From: Pseudomonadota bacterium | GTDB taxonomy: Bacteria; Pseudomonadota; Alphaproteobacteria; Rhizobiales; Aestuariivirgaceae | Reading direction: 5' to 3' | Length of the DNA stretch: 64,000 nucleotides | Assembly: GCA_963205315.1 (NCBI GenBank) | Contig: CAUJIO010000016.1 | Coordinates: 1 to 64,000, forward strand | Shown: positions 27,992-36,610 of the stretch, one piece after another | Position numbering within the stretch: the first letter of the stretch is position 1 | How the letters are laid out: every line of letters begins with the position of its first letter | The notes under the pieces: model-generated | Told to the model about the DNA's origin: nothing | Database searches by the model: none | The model's input: the letters and a program-made list of their open reading frames with translations, nothing else | Program-made: the position numbers and the translations under genes

Positions 27992-28558
27992 TTAGTGCGG
28001 CGACATCCGGCGGAGTATGGTGTCGTGGTCGATGAACTGGTGCTTGAGAGCCGCCAGCACATGCAGGATGACGAGAACCATTGCGGCATTGCTGCCGATC
28101 TCGTGAACCTCGCCACCAAACTCACCGAACGCGGGCGCAACCGGAAGCGGGAAAAGCCCGAAAACAGTGACCCCTGACATCGCAGGTGTTTCCCGGAGGA
28201 ATTCTGGAAAGGCCAGCCAGCCGGTCAATGGCAGGCCGATCATCAGAACATAAAACAGCAGGTGGGTGACTTTCGAAACCGTCACTTCCCACGGCTTCAT
28301 CGTGGCCGGGTAGGGCGGCGGCGGATTCATCACGCGCCACAGCAGCCGCAACACGGTGAGCACCAGAATGGTCACACCGATGCTCACATGTATCGAAGGC
28401 AGGAAGGTGCTGACCGCGGCTCCTGCGGCCTCTCCCGCTTCCTCGCCCTCGCCCATCAGGTCCTCGCCGAAAAAGATCATCACGATCATCAGCACGGCCG
28501 TGACCCAGTGCAGCAGCATCGCCACGCCATCGTATTTTTGCAGGTTCGTATCCGTCAT
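27992..28558 (-). CDS. Cytochrome b561 family protein
   Basis: A 188-aa di-heme membrane protein of the prokaryotic cytochrome b561 type. Four hydrophobic segments carry the expected histidines: AMLLHWVTAVLM, SIHVSIGVTILVL, and VLVILHVLAALKHQF. A short acidic Gly/Glu/Ala-rich insertion (GEGEEAGEAAGAA) follows the first membrane segment. It probably shuttles electrons from the quinone pool to a periplasmic acceptor; the partner is unknown. A strong terminator lies just downstream. Confidence 0.88.
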   Translation of the reverse strand: MTDTNLQKYDGVAMLLHWVTAVLMIVMIFFGEDLMGEGEEAGEAAGAAVSTFLPSIHVSIGVTILVLTVLRLLWRVMNPPPPYPATMKPWEVTVSKVTHLLFYVLMIGLPLTGWLAFPEFLRETPAMSGVTVFGLFPLPVAPAFGEFGGEVHEIGSNAAMVLVILHVLAALKHQFIDHDTILRRMSPH

Positions 28559-28653
28559 TGGTCTTGCCTTTCGCTATCGGGAGAAGGACGTGTATTCCCG
28601 CCTGAGTCCGCCGTGACCTTCCCGCGATGCAGCGATGTCCGCCTTGCGGTGGA

Positions 28654-29193
28654 TCAATAGGTCTTATTGCCGAGGCCGAGCCCCAGGCTCTGAACCTTGC
28701 CGCTCTCGTGCATGACCTGCTTTTTCGACGAGATCACGCCCGAGTTGCCGCCGACCCAGGCCCATTCGCCCGACAGCTTGCCATACTCCATCTTGGGGCA
28801 GCGGTTCATCACCACCTCAAGCCCTGCCGCCTCGGCGCGCGCTGCGGCCTCGTCGTTGCGAACGGTCAACTGCATCCAGATCACTTTGGGTTTCGGATCG
28901 AGTGTGAGCGCCTCGTCGGTGATCGGGCCAGCCGCTTCGGAATTGCGGAAGATGTCGACCATGTCGATCGCCACCGGAATATCCTTCAGTGACGCGTATA
29001 CCGTCTTGCCCAACAGGTCCTTGCCTGCCAGTCCCGGGTTGACGGGGATCACATCGTAACCTTTGCCGAGCAGATACTTCATGACGAAATACGACGGACG
29101 CACGTCATTGTTGGAAGCCCCGACCAGCGCGATCGTCTTTACGCTGCGCAGGATGTTACGAATGTAGTCAGGCGAATAATTGTCGTGATTCAT
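28654..29193 (-). CDS. CoA-binding domain protein (YccU-like)
   Basis: A 179-aa cytoplasmic protein with a Rossmann-type CoA-binding domain: TIALVGASNNDVRPSYFVMKY, of which LVGASN is diagnostic, GYDVIPVNPG, and KVIWMQLTVRNDEAAARAEAAG, then VVMNRCPKMEY. The start at 29193 fits the family N-terminus; the frame is open further upstream but there overlaps the VOC gene. Function in vivo is not established; it is commonly linked to acyl-CoA metabolism. It follows the VOC and enoyl-CoA hydratase genes on the same strand, 10 bases from the former. Confidence 0.88.
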   Translation of the reverse strand: MNHDNYSPDYIRNILRSVKTIALVGASNNDVRPSYFVMKYLLGKGYDVIPVNPGLAGKDLLGKTVYASLKDIPVAIDMVDIFRNSEAAGPITDEALTLDPKPKVIWMQLTVRNDEAAARAEAAGLEVVMNRCPKMEYGKLSGEWAWVGGNSGVISSKKQVMHESGKVQSLGLGLGNKTY

Positions 29194-29203
29194 CTGTGAG
29201 GTC

Positions 29204-29629
29204 TCATGGAAGCTGGATATGGCCATCGGCAGAGATCGGGAAAAACGGATTGTAGGCCACTTCCCAGAGATGGCCATCCGGATCGGCAAAGTAACCGGAA
29301 TATCCGCCCCAGAACACCTTCTGCGGAGCCTTGACCGCACGTGCACCACACGCCAGTGCGTGATTGTAAATGCTGTCGGTCTCGGCCTCGCTTGAAACAT
29401 TCCATGCCAGTGACATGCCCCGGAAGGACGGTGGCGGCGTCGCCTCGATATGCGCATCTTCAGCCAGCGCCGCGTGACTGAACAGCGCCAGCACGATGCC
29501 GTTGGCATCGAAGAACACCACGCTGTCATTGCCGGCCGGCGATGCCTTCAAGCCCAAGCGATCATAGAAGCCTCTCGCTCTTGCGATGTCGGCAACACCC
29601 AGGGTTATGAGATTGATGCGCGGGGTCAT
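29204..29629 (-). CDS. VOC family (glyoxalase-like) protein
   Basis: A 141-aa vicinal-oxygen-chelate protein with two beta-alpha-beta-beta-beta modules: LITLGVADIARARGFYDRLGL at the N-terminus and GYFADPDGHLWEVAYNP at the C-terminus, carrying the usual Glu metal ligand (LWEV). The substrate is unknown. Its ATG overlaps the stop of the enoyl-CoA hydratase gene by four bases, so translation is probably coupled in an operon. Confidence 0.87.
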   Translation of the reverse strand: MTPRINLITLGVADIARARGFYDRLGLKASPAGNDSVVFFDANGIVLALFSHAALAEDAHIEATPPPSFRGMSLAWNVSSEAETDSIYNHALACGARAVKAPQKVFWGGYSGYFADPDGHLWEVAYNPFFPISADGHIQLP

Positions 29630-30417
29630 TCATCGCTCCACTCTGGTGCGCGTTTGCCGATGAAGGCGGCGATACCTTCCTGGGCGTCGCGTTGTAGAAG
29701 GTTCTCGGTCATCACCCGCGCGGTATACGCATAGGCTTCTTCGATCGGCAGATCGATCTGGCAGTAAAAGGCCTGCTTGCCAGTCTTTACCGTCGCCATC
29801 GATTTTGCCGCGATCTTTGCTGCAAGTGCATCGACGTGCCCGGCCAGCTCATTGTGTGCGACGACGCGATTGACGAGTCCCATGCGGAAGGCCTCGGTGG
29901 CGTCGAAGACGTCGCCGGTCAACAGCATTTCCATTGCATGTTTCTGGCCGACGCTGCGCGACAGCGCCACCATTGGCGTCGAACAGAACAGCCCGATGTT
30001 GACGCCCGGCGTGCAGAACCGCGCCGTTTCGGCGGCAATTGCCAGATCGCAAGTGGCGACGAGCTGGCAGCCGGCCGCACTCGCAAGACCGCCCACTTCA
30101 GCGATCACCGGCCGCGGGTGCCGAACGATCGTCATCATCAAACGGGCACACGCCGCGAACAGTTGCGCAAAATAGGCGGCCCCCTTGTCGGCATCGGCGC
30201 GGCGGGCCGTGATCTGCTTGAGATTGTGGCCCGAGCAGAACGCCGGTCCGGTAGCAGCGAGCACGATGACCCGGACGCTTCCGTCGGAAGCCGCGCCGTC
30301 GAGCGCCAGCTGCAACGCCGACATCATATCTTCCGAAAGGCTGTTACGCGAAGTCGGATCGTTGAGCGTCAGCCGAAGGATGCCACTCTTTTGCTCGCGC
30401 AGCAGCAGGGCCGTCAC
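29626..30417 (-). CDS. Enoyl-CoA hydratase/isomerase family protein
   Basis: A 263-aa crotonase-fold protein. The oxyanion-hole motifs are FCSGHNLKQI and GLASAAGCQLVATCDLAIA. The second active-site segment, where hydratases have a catalytic Glu, reads NIGLFCSTPMVAL, closer to ECHDC3-like members than to classical hydratases. Length and fold support an acyl-CoA enzyme; the reaction is not certain. It overlaps its neighbours by four bases on both sides. Confidence 0.86.
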   Translation of the reverse strand: MTALLLREQKSGILRLTLNDPTSRNSLSEDMMSALQLALDGAASDGSVRVIVLAATGPAFCSGHNLKQITARRADADKGAAYFAQLFAACARLMMTIVRHPRPVIAEVGGLASAAGCQLVATCDLAIAAETARFCTPGVNIGLFCSTPMVALSRSVGQKHAMEMLLTGDVFDATEAFRMGLVNRVVAHNELAGHVDALAAKIAAKSMATVKTGKQAFYCQIDLPIEEAYAYTARVMTENLLQRDAQEGIAAFIGKRAPEWSDE

Positions 30418-31196
30418 TCCTGCTCGATGTCGAGCTGCTTGAGCTTCGGCCCGTACACCGCATCCGCCATCAGGTCCTCGATGACCTTCTTGTTGTTGTC
30501 GGAGGGGATCATGGCCTTGAGTGCCTTGATCATCCGGTCCTTGATGTCCTGCGCCAGTTCGGTGTCCTGTTCGACCTCCTGAATCTGCTGCAGCAGGTCC
30601 GGCGTCTGATCATCGATCACGCTGCCATAAATGACCCCAAGCGTCGTGATGGCCAGGTTCCAGTCGGTCACCGTCGCGAATCCCGCGGCCTTGATGTCTG
30701 CCTCGAAAGACTTGCCCTCCGCCGTCTGGTCGACGAAGTCCTGCAGGTTCTCGTATTGCTCGAGGTCGGTGTCGGCGTATTTTTCCTTGGTCAGGAGATA
30801 GCTGTCGAGCGCCCGCTTGGCGATGTCCGGCGTCAGTTCCATGGTCTCGATGACCGGGATCTCGCCAAGGCTGAGCTCGTCGGGACTGGTGCCTTCCTCC
30901 TCGCCCGCAGCTGGTGCGTTCGGGTCGGGCTGTGTCAGGTCTTCGCTGGGCTCGGCAGGCGGTTGGGCGCCGGGCTCGGTGCCCGTGGCCTCGGGAGGCG
31001 GTGTGGTGGGCGGTGTAGTTGTAGACGCGTCCGGGGACGCAGTGCCTGGTTGTTCGGGGGCAGGTTGCGGGATTTGCAGGGGCGTGTCGGCTTGTGCCAG
31101 CAATGGCCTCGATGGCGTTCCGGCGGCCGCGGGTAATGCTTGTGACGACAGCGTCACGGCGGTGGTTGCCAGCAGGATTTGGGTCAGTCTGAACAT
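30414..31196 (-). CDS. Secreted Pro-rich protein of unknown function
   Basis: A 260-aa protein. From the ATG at 31196, preceded by GGGGAT, residues 1-25 form a signal peptide ending ALPAAA. Residues about 35-100 are a Pro/Glu/Thr-rich low-complexity linker with runs such as TTTPPTTPPPEA. The C-terminal half is a helical, acidic domain (about 105-260) including MELTPDIAKRALDSYLLTKE and VTDWNLAITTLGVIYG. I do not recognise the domain with certainty. It overlaps the enoyl-CoA hydratase gene by four bases (ATGA). An ATG at 31211 would add five residues. Confidence 0.75.
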   Translation of the reverse strand: MFRLTQILLATTAVTLSSQALPAAAGTPSRPLLAQADTPLQIPQPAPEQPGTASPDASTTTPPTTPPPEATGTEPGAQPPAEPSEDLTQPDPNAPAAGEEEGTSPDELSLGEIPVIETMELTPDIAKRALDSYLLTKEKYADTDLEQYENLQDFVDQTAEGKSFEADIKAAGFATVTDWNLAITTLGVIYGSVIDDQTPDLLQQIQEVEQDTELAQDIKDRMIKALKAMIPSDNNKKVIEDLMADAVYGPKLKQLDIEQE

Positions 31197-31341
31197 GCGC
31201 GGGATCCCCATCTATTTCACATTAGGACATGCGCATGGCCAGCGAAACAGGCATTTTGACAGGGCAGGGGAGAGGCGCGCAACAGAAAAGCAGGTACGAT
31301 ATTACCACACTCGAAATCCCTTGGTTTTTCACTGGTTTTTC

Positions 31342-31370
31342 TTGACATGTGGTGGTCGCCCGCCTAATCC
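31342..31370 (+). promoter_or_regulatory. Strong sigma-70 promoter of rplM-rpsI
   Basis: TTGACA at 31342-31347 is followed after 17 bases by TAATCC at 31365-31370, 73 bases before the rplM start. The -35 is a perfect match to the consensus. Strength and position fit a ribosomal protein operon. Confidence 0.75.
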
Positions 31371-31442
31371 CCGGGCACTGAAACGGGCGTGGGGGGTCTC
31401 TCCGCGCCATTTCCTTTGACCCGTAACACCAGAGACAATCAG

Positions 31443-31907
31443 ATGACAACCTATTCGGCGAAAGCCAAGGACATCGTGAAGAACTGGGTGCTGATCGATG
31501 CGGAAGGCCTGGTTGTTGGCCGCGCCGCCGCCATCATCGCCAACCGTCTGCGCGGCAAGCACAAGCCGACCTTCACGCCACACATGGATTGCGGCGACCA
31601 TATCGTCGTGATCAATGCCGAGAAGATCCACTTCACCGGCAAGAAGAAAGAGCAGAAGAGCTATTTCCACCACACGGGCTTCCCCGGTGGCATCAAGGAA
31701 CGCAATGCCGGCAAGATTCTTGAAGGCAAGTTCCCGGATCGCGTGCTCGAACTCGCCGTCAAGCGTATGCTGCCCGGTGGTCCGCTGAAGCGTCGGCAAA
31801 TGACCCACCTCCGCATCTACAAGGGTTCCGAGCACCCGCATGAGGCGCAGAACCCGGTGAAGCTCGACATCAAGGCGATGAATCCCAAGAATGCGGTGAG
31901 AGGCTAA
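31443..31907 (+). CDS. rplM: 50S ribosomal protein L13
   Basis: A 154-aa large-subunit protein starting [21 protein letters not shown]13 signatures are [21 protein letters not shown], of which RLRGK is diagnostic, [18 protein letters not shown], and [11 protein letters not shown]. The ATG at 31443 matches the family start. It is followed after two bases by rpsI, the conserved L13-S9 operon. Confidence 0.98.
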   Translation: MTTYSAKAKDIVKNWVLIDAEGLVVGRAAAIIANRLRGKHKPTFTPHMDCGDHIVVINAEKIHFTGKKKEQKSYFHHTGFPGGIKERNAGKILEGKFPDRVLELAVKRMLPGGPLKRRQMTHLRIYKGSEHPHEAQNPVKLDIKAMNPKNAVRG

Positions 31908-31909
31908 TC

Positions 31910-32398
31910 ATGGCTGAACAGAAGACACTCGCTGATCTCGGCAAGGCCATGGGACTGGCGTCCGCCACCTCGAGCACGGCAACGGCCCCCGCCAAGCCCA
32001 AGCTCGACGCCAAGGGCCGCGCCTATGCCACCGGCCGCCGCAAGAACGCCACCTCGCGCGTCTGGGTGAAGCGTGGCAAGGGCAAGATCACTGTCAACGG
32101 CAAGCCGATCGAAACCTATTTCGCTCGCTCGGTTCTGCGCATGCTGGTTCAGCAGCCGCTGGTGACCGCCAACCGCGCCACCGAGATCGACATCGACTGC
32201 ACCGTCTCCGGCGGCGGCCTCTCCGGCCAGGCCGGTGCCGTGCGTCATGGCCTGGCCCGCGCGCTCACCTACTTCGAGCCGGACCTGCGCTCGATCCTCA
32301 AGAAGGCCGGCTTCCTGACCCGCGACCCGCGCATGGTCGAACGCAAGAAGTACGGCCACCCGAAAGCCCGCCGCAGCTTCCAGTTCTCGAAGCGCTAA
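31910..32398 (+). CDS. rpsI: 30S ribosomal protein S9
   Basis: A 162-aa small-subunit protein. An alphaproteobacterial N-terminal extension of about 40 residues precedes the conserved [39 protein letters not shown] and the basic C-terminus [16 protein letters not shown], which reaches the ribosomal P site, are intact. A strong intrinsic terminator lies 30 bases downstream. In many Rhizobiales argC follows here; it does not in this window. Confidence 0.98.
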   Translation: MAEQKTLADLGKAMGLASATSSTATAPAKPKLDAKGRAYATGRRKNATSRVWVKRGKGKITVNGKPIETYFARSVLRMLVQQPLVTANRATEIDIDCTVSGGGLSGQAGAVRHGLARALTYFEPDLRSILKKAGFLTRDPRMVERKKYGHPKARRSFQFSKR

Positions 32399-32427
32399 AT
32401 CAGACGCTGAAATTCTTTCAGTTTATC

Positions 32428-32458
32428 AAAGGGTTCCAGAAATGGGACCCTTTTTGTT
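32428..32458 (+). terminator. Intrinsic terminator of rplM-rpsI
   Basis: AAAGGGTTCC pairs with GGGACCCTTT (one G-T pair) around the loop AGAAAT, followed by TTTTTGTT. It is 30 bases after the rpsI stop. Confidence 0.92.
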
Positions 32459-32879
32459 GTATTGACATACCCTTGACGGCTCATTGAACAAACTTACCTC
32501 CCTGTTTTGAATTCTCGCAATTTGTCAGCATGGCTCGATAAGGCTGGCGATGTCAGAATGAAAACAAGCACGTCCTCAAACACGGACAGACCGTTCTTTG
32601 CCGGCGATATGGCAGCCCGACTTTTCATGCTCGGCTAAAGCTTCCAGATCTTGCGGGAGATATCATCAAGTCCACGAAGCAAAAGCAACTGAAGATGCAG
32701 TTCGATAAGTAGAAGACAACCTTCGGGAAGGCCGCAATTCTACCGCATGGCTCATGAAGATGAAGTAGTTCCGACAGACAGAAAAATTTCGGCAATACGA
32801 GGTGTCAGGACACGCCTAGCCCCGCTTATGTCCAGAATGCCGGATACCAAGGCAACGGGTAATGAGTGAGGAACTCTCG
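32459..32879. other. AT-richer non-coding stretch before a small RTX gene
   Basis: About 420 bases between the rpsI terminator and the RTX gene. Base composition is lower in GC than the housekeeping genes. No ORF longer than about 40 codons has a ribosome site, and no RNA gene or insertion sequence end is recognisable. It marks the left border of an accessory stretch (to about 36 kb). Confidence 0.5.
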
Positions 32880-33494
32880 ATGAAGTATCTCTATGGAAAC
32901 AATAATCGCAACATTCTCGATGGTTGGCGGAACGACAACTACACGATTTATGGCTACGGTGGTGCAGACGATATCTATGGCAATGATTATGCCGATTACC
33001 TCTATGGCGACCACGGTGACGACCTCGTTATGGGCTATGATGGTGCCGATCTGATCAAAGGAGGCGGCGGATGGGATTGGCTAGCCGGCGGTGCAGGTGG
33101 CGACCAAATCAGTGGTGGCACCGGCGATGACGCGCTCAAAGGCGGAGCCGGCAAGGATAATCTCAAAGGTGGCGATGGATGGGACAACCTCTATGGAGGA
33201 AGAGGAACTGATGTTCTCATAGGCGGCAACGGCGACGACTACCTTGTCGGCGGCAACGGCGCCGACACATTCGTATTTCACCATGGCGACGATGTCGACC
33301 TCATTGCTGATTTCACGCCCGGTGTAGACACGATCAAAGTCGATCTATCCTATGTCGATAGTTTTGCTGAACTGCGCCAGTACATTTATCGCGATGGCCC
33401 GGACACCATCATTGATCTGCGTGATGGGGACACGATGATCCTGCAATATGTGCATCCGAACCAACTGCAAGCAGCAGATTTCATTTTCACCTGA
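32880..33494 (+). CDS. Small RTX calcium-binding protein
   Basis: A 204-aa protein starting at the ATG at 32880, preceded by GAGGAACTCTCG; an ATG at 32862 has no ribosome site. There is no signal peptide. From about residue 40 to 130 it has tandem GGxGxD nonapeptides (GDHGDDLVMG, GGAGGDQISGG, GGAGKDNLKGGD, GGNGADTFVF). The C-terminal part is HHGDDVDLIADFTPGVDTIK, an M10 serralysin-type C-terminal segment that in related proteins contains the type 1 secretion signal. The first 40 residues are Asn/Tyr-rich. It may be a small secreted calcium-binding protein with no separate catalytic domain. Confidence 0.87.
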   Translation: MKYLYGNNNRNILDGWRNDNYTIYGYGGADDIYGNDYADYLYGDHGDDLVMGYDGADLIKGGGGWDWLAGGAGGDQISGGTGDDALKGGAGKDNLKGGDGWDNLYGGRGTDVLIGGNGDDYLVGGNGADTFVFHHGDDVDLIADFTPGVDTIKVDLSYVDSFAELRQYIYRDGPDTIIDLRDGDTMILQYVHPNQLQAADFIFT

Positions 33495-33628
33495 CAAGGA
33501 TTGATAGGGATCAAGGCAGTTCAGGTGCGATGGGTCTAACTGAAAGCCTTCTCAATATCGGGCATTCGCAGGGCAGCGGCTACTGATGTATGTTTGTCAG
33601 GTTCGTTTGAAGTCGACAGGAGTTTGAC

Positions 33629-34135
33629 ATGCTAAGATGGCGTCTTATTGCAGTGACCATGGTCTTCGCCGCGACGGCTCTCTTTTGGCCGCTCGGGTCC
33701 AGCTCAGCTTTGGCCTTCCCCAGAGCGGGAATTTCCGCGGCCAACATGATTGACAAGATATCGGGTACCAATTCTCTCAAGACCGATGTACGGGCCCGGC
33801 GTTACTATCCTCGCTACCGCCACGCTGGACGCGGTTACCGCCACTATGGCTACCGCCACGCTGGTCGCGGTTACCGCCACTATGGCTATCGCAATCGCGG
33901 TTACCGGAACCACGGCTGGTACTACGGCGGCTACTACGGGCGCTATTATGGTCCTTATCCTTACGCGGGCTACAATTACGTCTACAGCGATGCAGACGAT
34001 TACTACAATGGTGGTGACAATGGCGGCAACGCACACGTTGAATGGTGCCTGAACCGCTACCGGAGTTACAATCCTCGGACCGACACCTTCACGGGCTATG
34101 ACGGCCGTCAGCACTACTGCAACAGCCCCTATTGA
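33629..34135 (+). CDS. BA14K family secreted protein
   Basis: A 168-aa protein with a signal peptide (about residues 1-29, ending SALA). The middle is Tyr/Arg/Gly/His-rich, with two nearly identical 12-residue repeats of YRHAGRGYRHYG. The C-terminal 35 residues are the BA14K domain (HVEWCLNRYRSYNPRTDTF, then GQYC-like RQHYCNSPY), first known from a Brucella immunoreactive protein and largely confined to Rhizobiales. The start has AGGAG upstream. The role is unknown; an envelope or periplasmic location is likely. Confidence 0.92.
   Translation: MLRWRLIAVTMVFAATALFWPLGSSSALAFPRAGISAANMIDKISGTNSLKTDVRARRYYPRYRHAGRGYRHYGYRHAGRGYRHYGYRNRGYRNHGWYYGGYYGRYYGPYPYAGYNYVYSDADDYYNGGDNGGNAHVEWCLNRYRSYNPRTDTFTGYDGRQHYCNSPY
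33815..33886 (+). repeat. Tandem 36-bp repeat inside the BA14K gene
   Basis: Two adjacent 36-bp units (33815-33850 and 33851-33886) differ at a single base (GGACGC versus GGTCGC) and each encodes YRHAGRGYRHYG. Such near identity points to a recent duplication within the coding sequence. Confidence 0.9.
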
Positions 34136-34156
34136 GGGCCCGACCAACGACTTTTG

Positions 34157-34190
34157 AGGGTGCGCAGCCGAAGAGGGTGCGCGCCCTTTA
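34157..34190 (+). terminator. Probable terminator after the BA14K gene
   Basis: AGGGTGCGC pairs with GCGCGCCCT over nine positions (one T-G) and is followed by TTTATC, about 20 bases after the stop. The remaining stretch to about 34498 shows no gene I can support. Confidence 0.6.
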
Positions 34191-34498
34191 TCTTGAGCAA
34201 TGCCCAGTGTGGAAAGCAGTGTGGGTGGGCGGGACGTGAAGCTCGAACGCAGCCAACAGATAACTACGATGCACTGATCAGACCGTTGACCTGAGCGGGT
34301 CTACGTTGCTGAAGAAATCACTTTGCTACCGCTTGTGCATTGACATCTTGCATTCAGCTAATCAGCACACTGATAGATATACGACCATAGAGCGTAGAGT
34401 TCCCGAAGCGCTAAGTCTGTCACCGGCATCGCCGCTGTTTCTTGGAGCTCCGTCGAGGAGCTTCCTTTGTTCTTCGACAGCTATCCCGACCGATGTCA

Positions 34499-35671
34499 TT
34501 ATTCCGGATGGGCAGCTTGCCATTCCTTGACACGCGCCATTGCAATCGCCCGCTCGTCGTTAGGCATTTGTTCTGCCAACTTGTCTCGGTAGTCAGCGGC
34601 ACCTGAAAAGTCAGCGAGGGCTGCGAGCTCCAGCCAGAAATACGCCCGGACGTTGTCTGTCGTGACACCATTGCCTTCCGCATACATCGTGCCGAGCATG
34701 AACTGCGATGTCGCGTCTCCCTGTTCCGCAGCCAGACTGAACCACTTTACGGCCTCCGTCAGGTTTTCTGGAATACCCTCGGCATAACGTTGCATCAGGC
34801 CAATGTTCAGCTGGGCGTAAGCATCACCTTGCTCGGCTGCCTTGCGATACCAGTTGAGAGCCTCAGACGGGTCTTTCGCAACCCCGTTACCATCGAAATA
34901 CAGATTGCCCAGGCTGTTTTGCGCGCCCGGATTATTCCGTTCGGCGGCCAGCCGATACCATTTTGCAGCTTGTGCAAAATCTTTTGTGACGCCTAGACCC
35001 TCTTCGTATAAAATTCCTAGCCTGAACTGGGCGTCTGAATGGCCATTCTCCGCAAGTGGCAAAAGAGTGAGGAGAGCCAATCCAAAATCTACGCCTGCAC
35101 ATGCCAGGAGTGACCCATAAACTTCCTTCAGTCCTTTGGTCGACAAGACTGCGATAACCTGACCGTTGCCATCCAGAGCGATCATTGAGTCAGACAATTC
35201 CATTGTCTTTCCATCGCCAGAAATGACGACCGAACGTCCCAGTGAATCTTCAGCAAAGGGTTGAATCTCCGCCTTTCCTGCGTCGTCATAGGTGAAGGCA
35301 ATCGTATCGTCGAAATACCAGGCATTTCCCGCTCCGAAGACTTGCACGGCAGAAAAGTACAAACTCTCTTCCTTGAACGTGAAATGCCAGTCCGTTGAAG
35401 ATAACTGGAGATAGAGATTGTTTTTGAACTGCTCTGGAACGCCTGATTTGCGAGAGTTCATCGCAAAGCTCAAGCTGACCGTGCCTTTCCTAGTCTCTGC
35501 GACGCACATCTTATCGAATTGCTAGACGTCACGGCCATCCTTGATGACGAAGCCGTTGACGCGATCAAGTGTCCAGTCCCCGACAGTGAGGAGTCGAGAC
35601 CGCTTCTCCGCATGGGCAAGTCCACATGTCATCACAATTGCAACGGAAGTGGCGATCAACAACTTGCTCAT
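34499..35671 (-). pseudogene. Secreted Sel1-repeat protein interrupted by an in-frame amber codon
   Basis: The frame begins at an ATG at 35671 with a GAGGG ribosome site and a good signal peptide (MSKLLIATSVAIVMTCGLAHA). After 49 codons it meets TAG at 35522-35524, then continues in the same frame (codons QFDKM...) to a stop at 34499. The downstream 336-codon part has an N-terminal beta-rich domain and four Sel1 repeats of about 36 residues (AQFRLGILYEEGLGV, AQNSLGNLYFDGNGV, AQLNIGLMQRYAEGI, SQFMLGTMYAEGNGV). Without the TAG this would be a normal 390-residue exported protein. As it stands, the ATG at 35509 would give a protein lacking a signal. A sequencing error or amber suppression are alternatives. 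Confidence 0.8.
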
Positions 35672-35966
35672 GAACGGAATTCCCTCTTGTTGCGCCAATG
35701 GTGGCAGAGGACGTGCAGTTCGATGTTTTTTGCAAGTATAGAGCAGACATCGACGGGACTTTCACTGACCCAAGTCAATCGCCCGATACCGAGTGCTGTT
35801 CACCAAAGACCTGTCAAACACTCCGTGCACAGACGTCAGGGATATGCCCCTTCTCTGGACGAGTGTCCTCCGTCCGGCAACCGAAACAGCGGGGCAGTAC
35901 TCAGGTCTCAAGCAATGCAGAGCGCCATGAGCCTGATGAAAAGCATCCCCTTTGGTATCCTGGGGC

Positions 35967-36518
35967 TCAATCGAGCAGCCCGTAGGGCGGCTGGTCCATC
36001 CATTTCGGATGGATGCATGGATAGCCGCGGCAGGTGCGTGACGGCGGCTGGCGGCGCTGCATTTTGACCGCCATGTCCTGTGCCTTGAGCAATTCGGCGG
36101 GCGTCATCTCGCCCATCTCCTGGTCGCGCGCCCGGTTGGCCCGCGGGAAGCCACCCGCCGCCGCCAGGTCGAACCAGATGTAGGCCTTCACCAGATCTTG
36201 CGGCCTGCCGCGGCCCGCCGCATAGAACATGCCCGCAATGTATTGCGCGTCGGCCAGTCCGTTGCGCGCCGCCTTCAGATACCAGACATGTGCCAGCCGC
36301 AGGTTTTTCGGCACACCGCGTCCGTCGTCATACATGACGCCGATGGTATATTGCGCATAGGGGTCGCCCGCCGCCGCAAGCGGATGCAGCAGGTCCAGCG
36401 CTTCCTGATAGTGCCGGGTGCGATACAGCGCTGTGGCCCGCGTGAAGTCGCCCGCATCGGCCGCATCCGCCGCAATCCAGAGCGCCAATGCCGCAGCCAT
36501 CCATCGTGCCGATCTCAT
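35967..36518 (-). CDS. Secreted Sel1-repeat protein
   Basis: A 183-aa protein with a signal peptide at residues 1-22 (ending ADA-G). Three TPR-like Sel1 units follow: ALYRTRHYQEALDLLHPLAA, AQYTIGVMYDDGRGVPKN, AQYIAGMFYAAGRGRPQDL. The C-terminus has a short Cys-containing tail (TCRGYPCIHP). Sel1 proteins act as scaffolds for protein contacts; the partner is unknown. It shares its strand and family with the broken Sel1 gene about 300 bases downstream; that gap (35672-35966) holds no gene I can support. Confidence 0.85.
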   Translation of the reverse strand: MRSARWMAAALALWIAADAADAGDFTRATALYRTRHYQEALDLLHPLAAAGDPYAQYTIGVMYDDGRGVPKNLRLAHVWYLKAARNGLADAQYIAGMFYAAGRGRPQDLVKAYIWFDLAAAGGFPRANRARDQEMGEMTPAELLKAQDMAVKMQRRQPPSRTCRGYPCIHPKWMDQPPYGLLD

Positions 36519-36610
36519 AGAGGCCTCTCCGACTCAATTGCCGGCGAGTCTCGCACACAAGACCCTGCGCCGGAAGCCCGGCGCCCTGTCGGGCAAGCGG
36601 CGGGAGAACG

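Noticed and set aside
32459-32879. Insertion-sequence remnant
   Set aside because: The AT-rich stretch has no terminal inverted repeats, target duplications or transposase-like frame that I can recognise.
34306-34530. A 74-codon plus-strand frame downstream of the BA14K gene
   Set aside because: It overlaps the Sel1 gene end, lacks a good ribosome site and shows no coding character.
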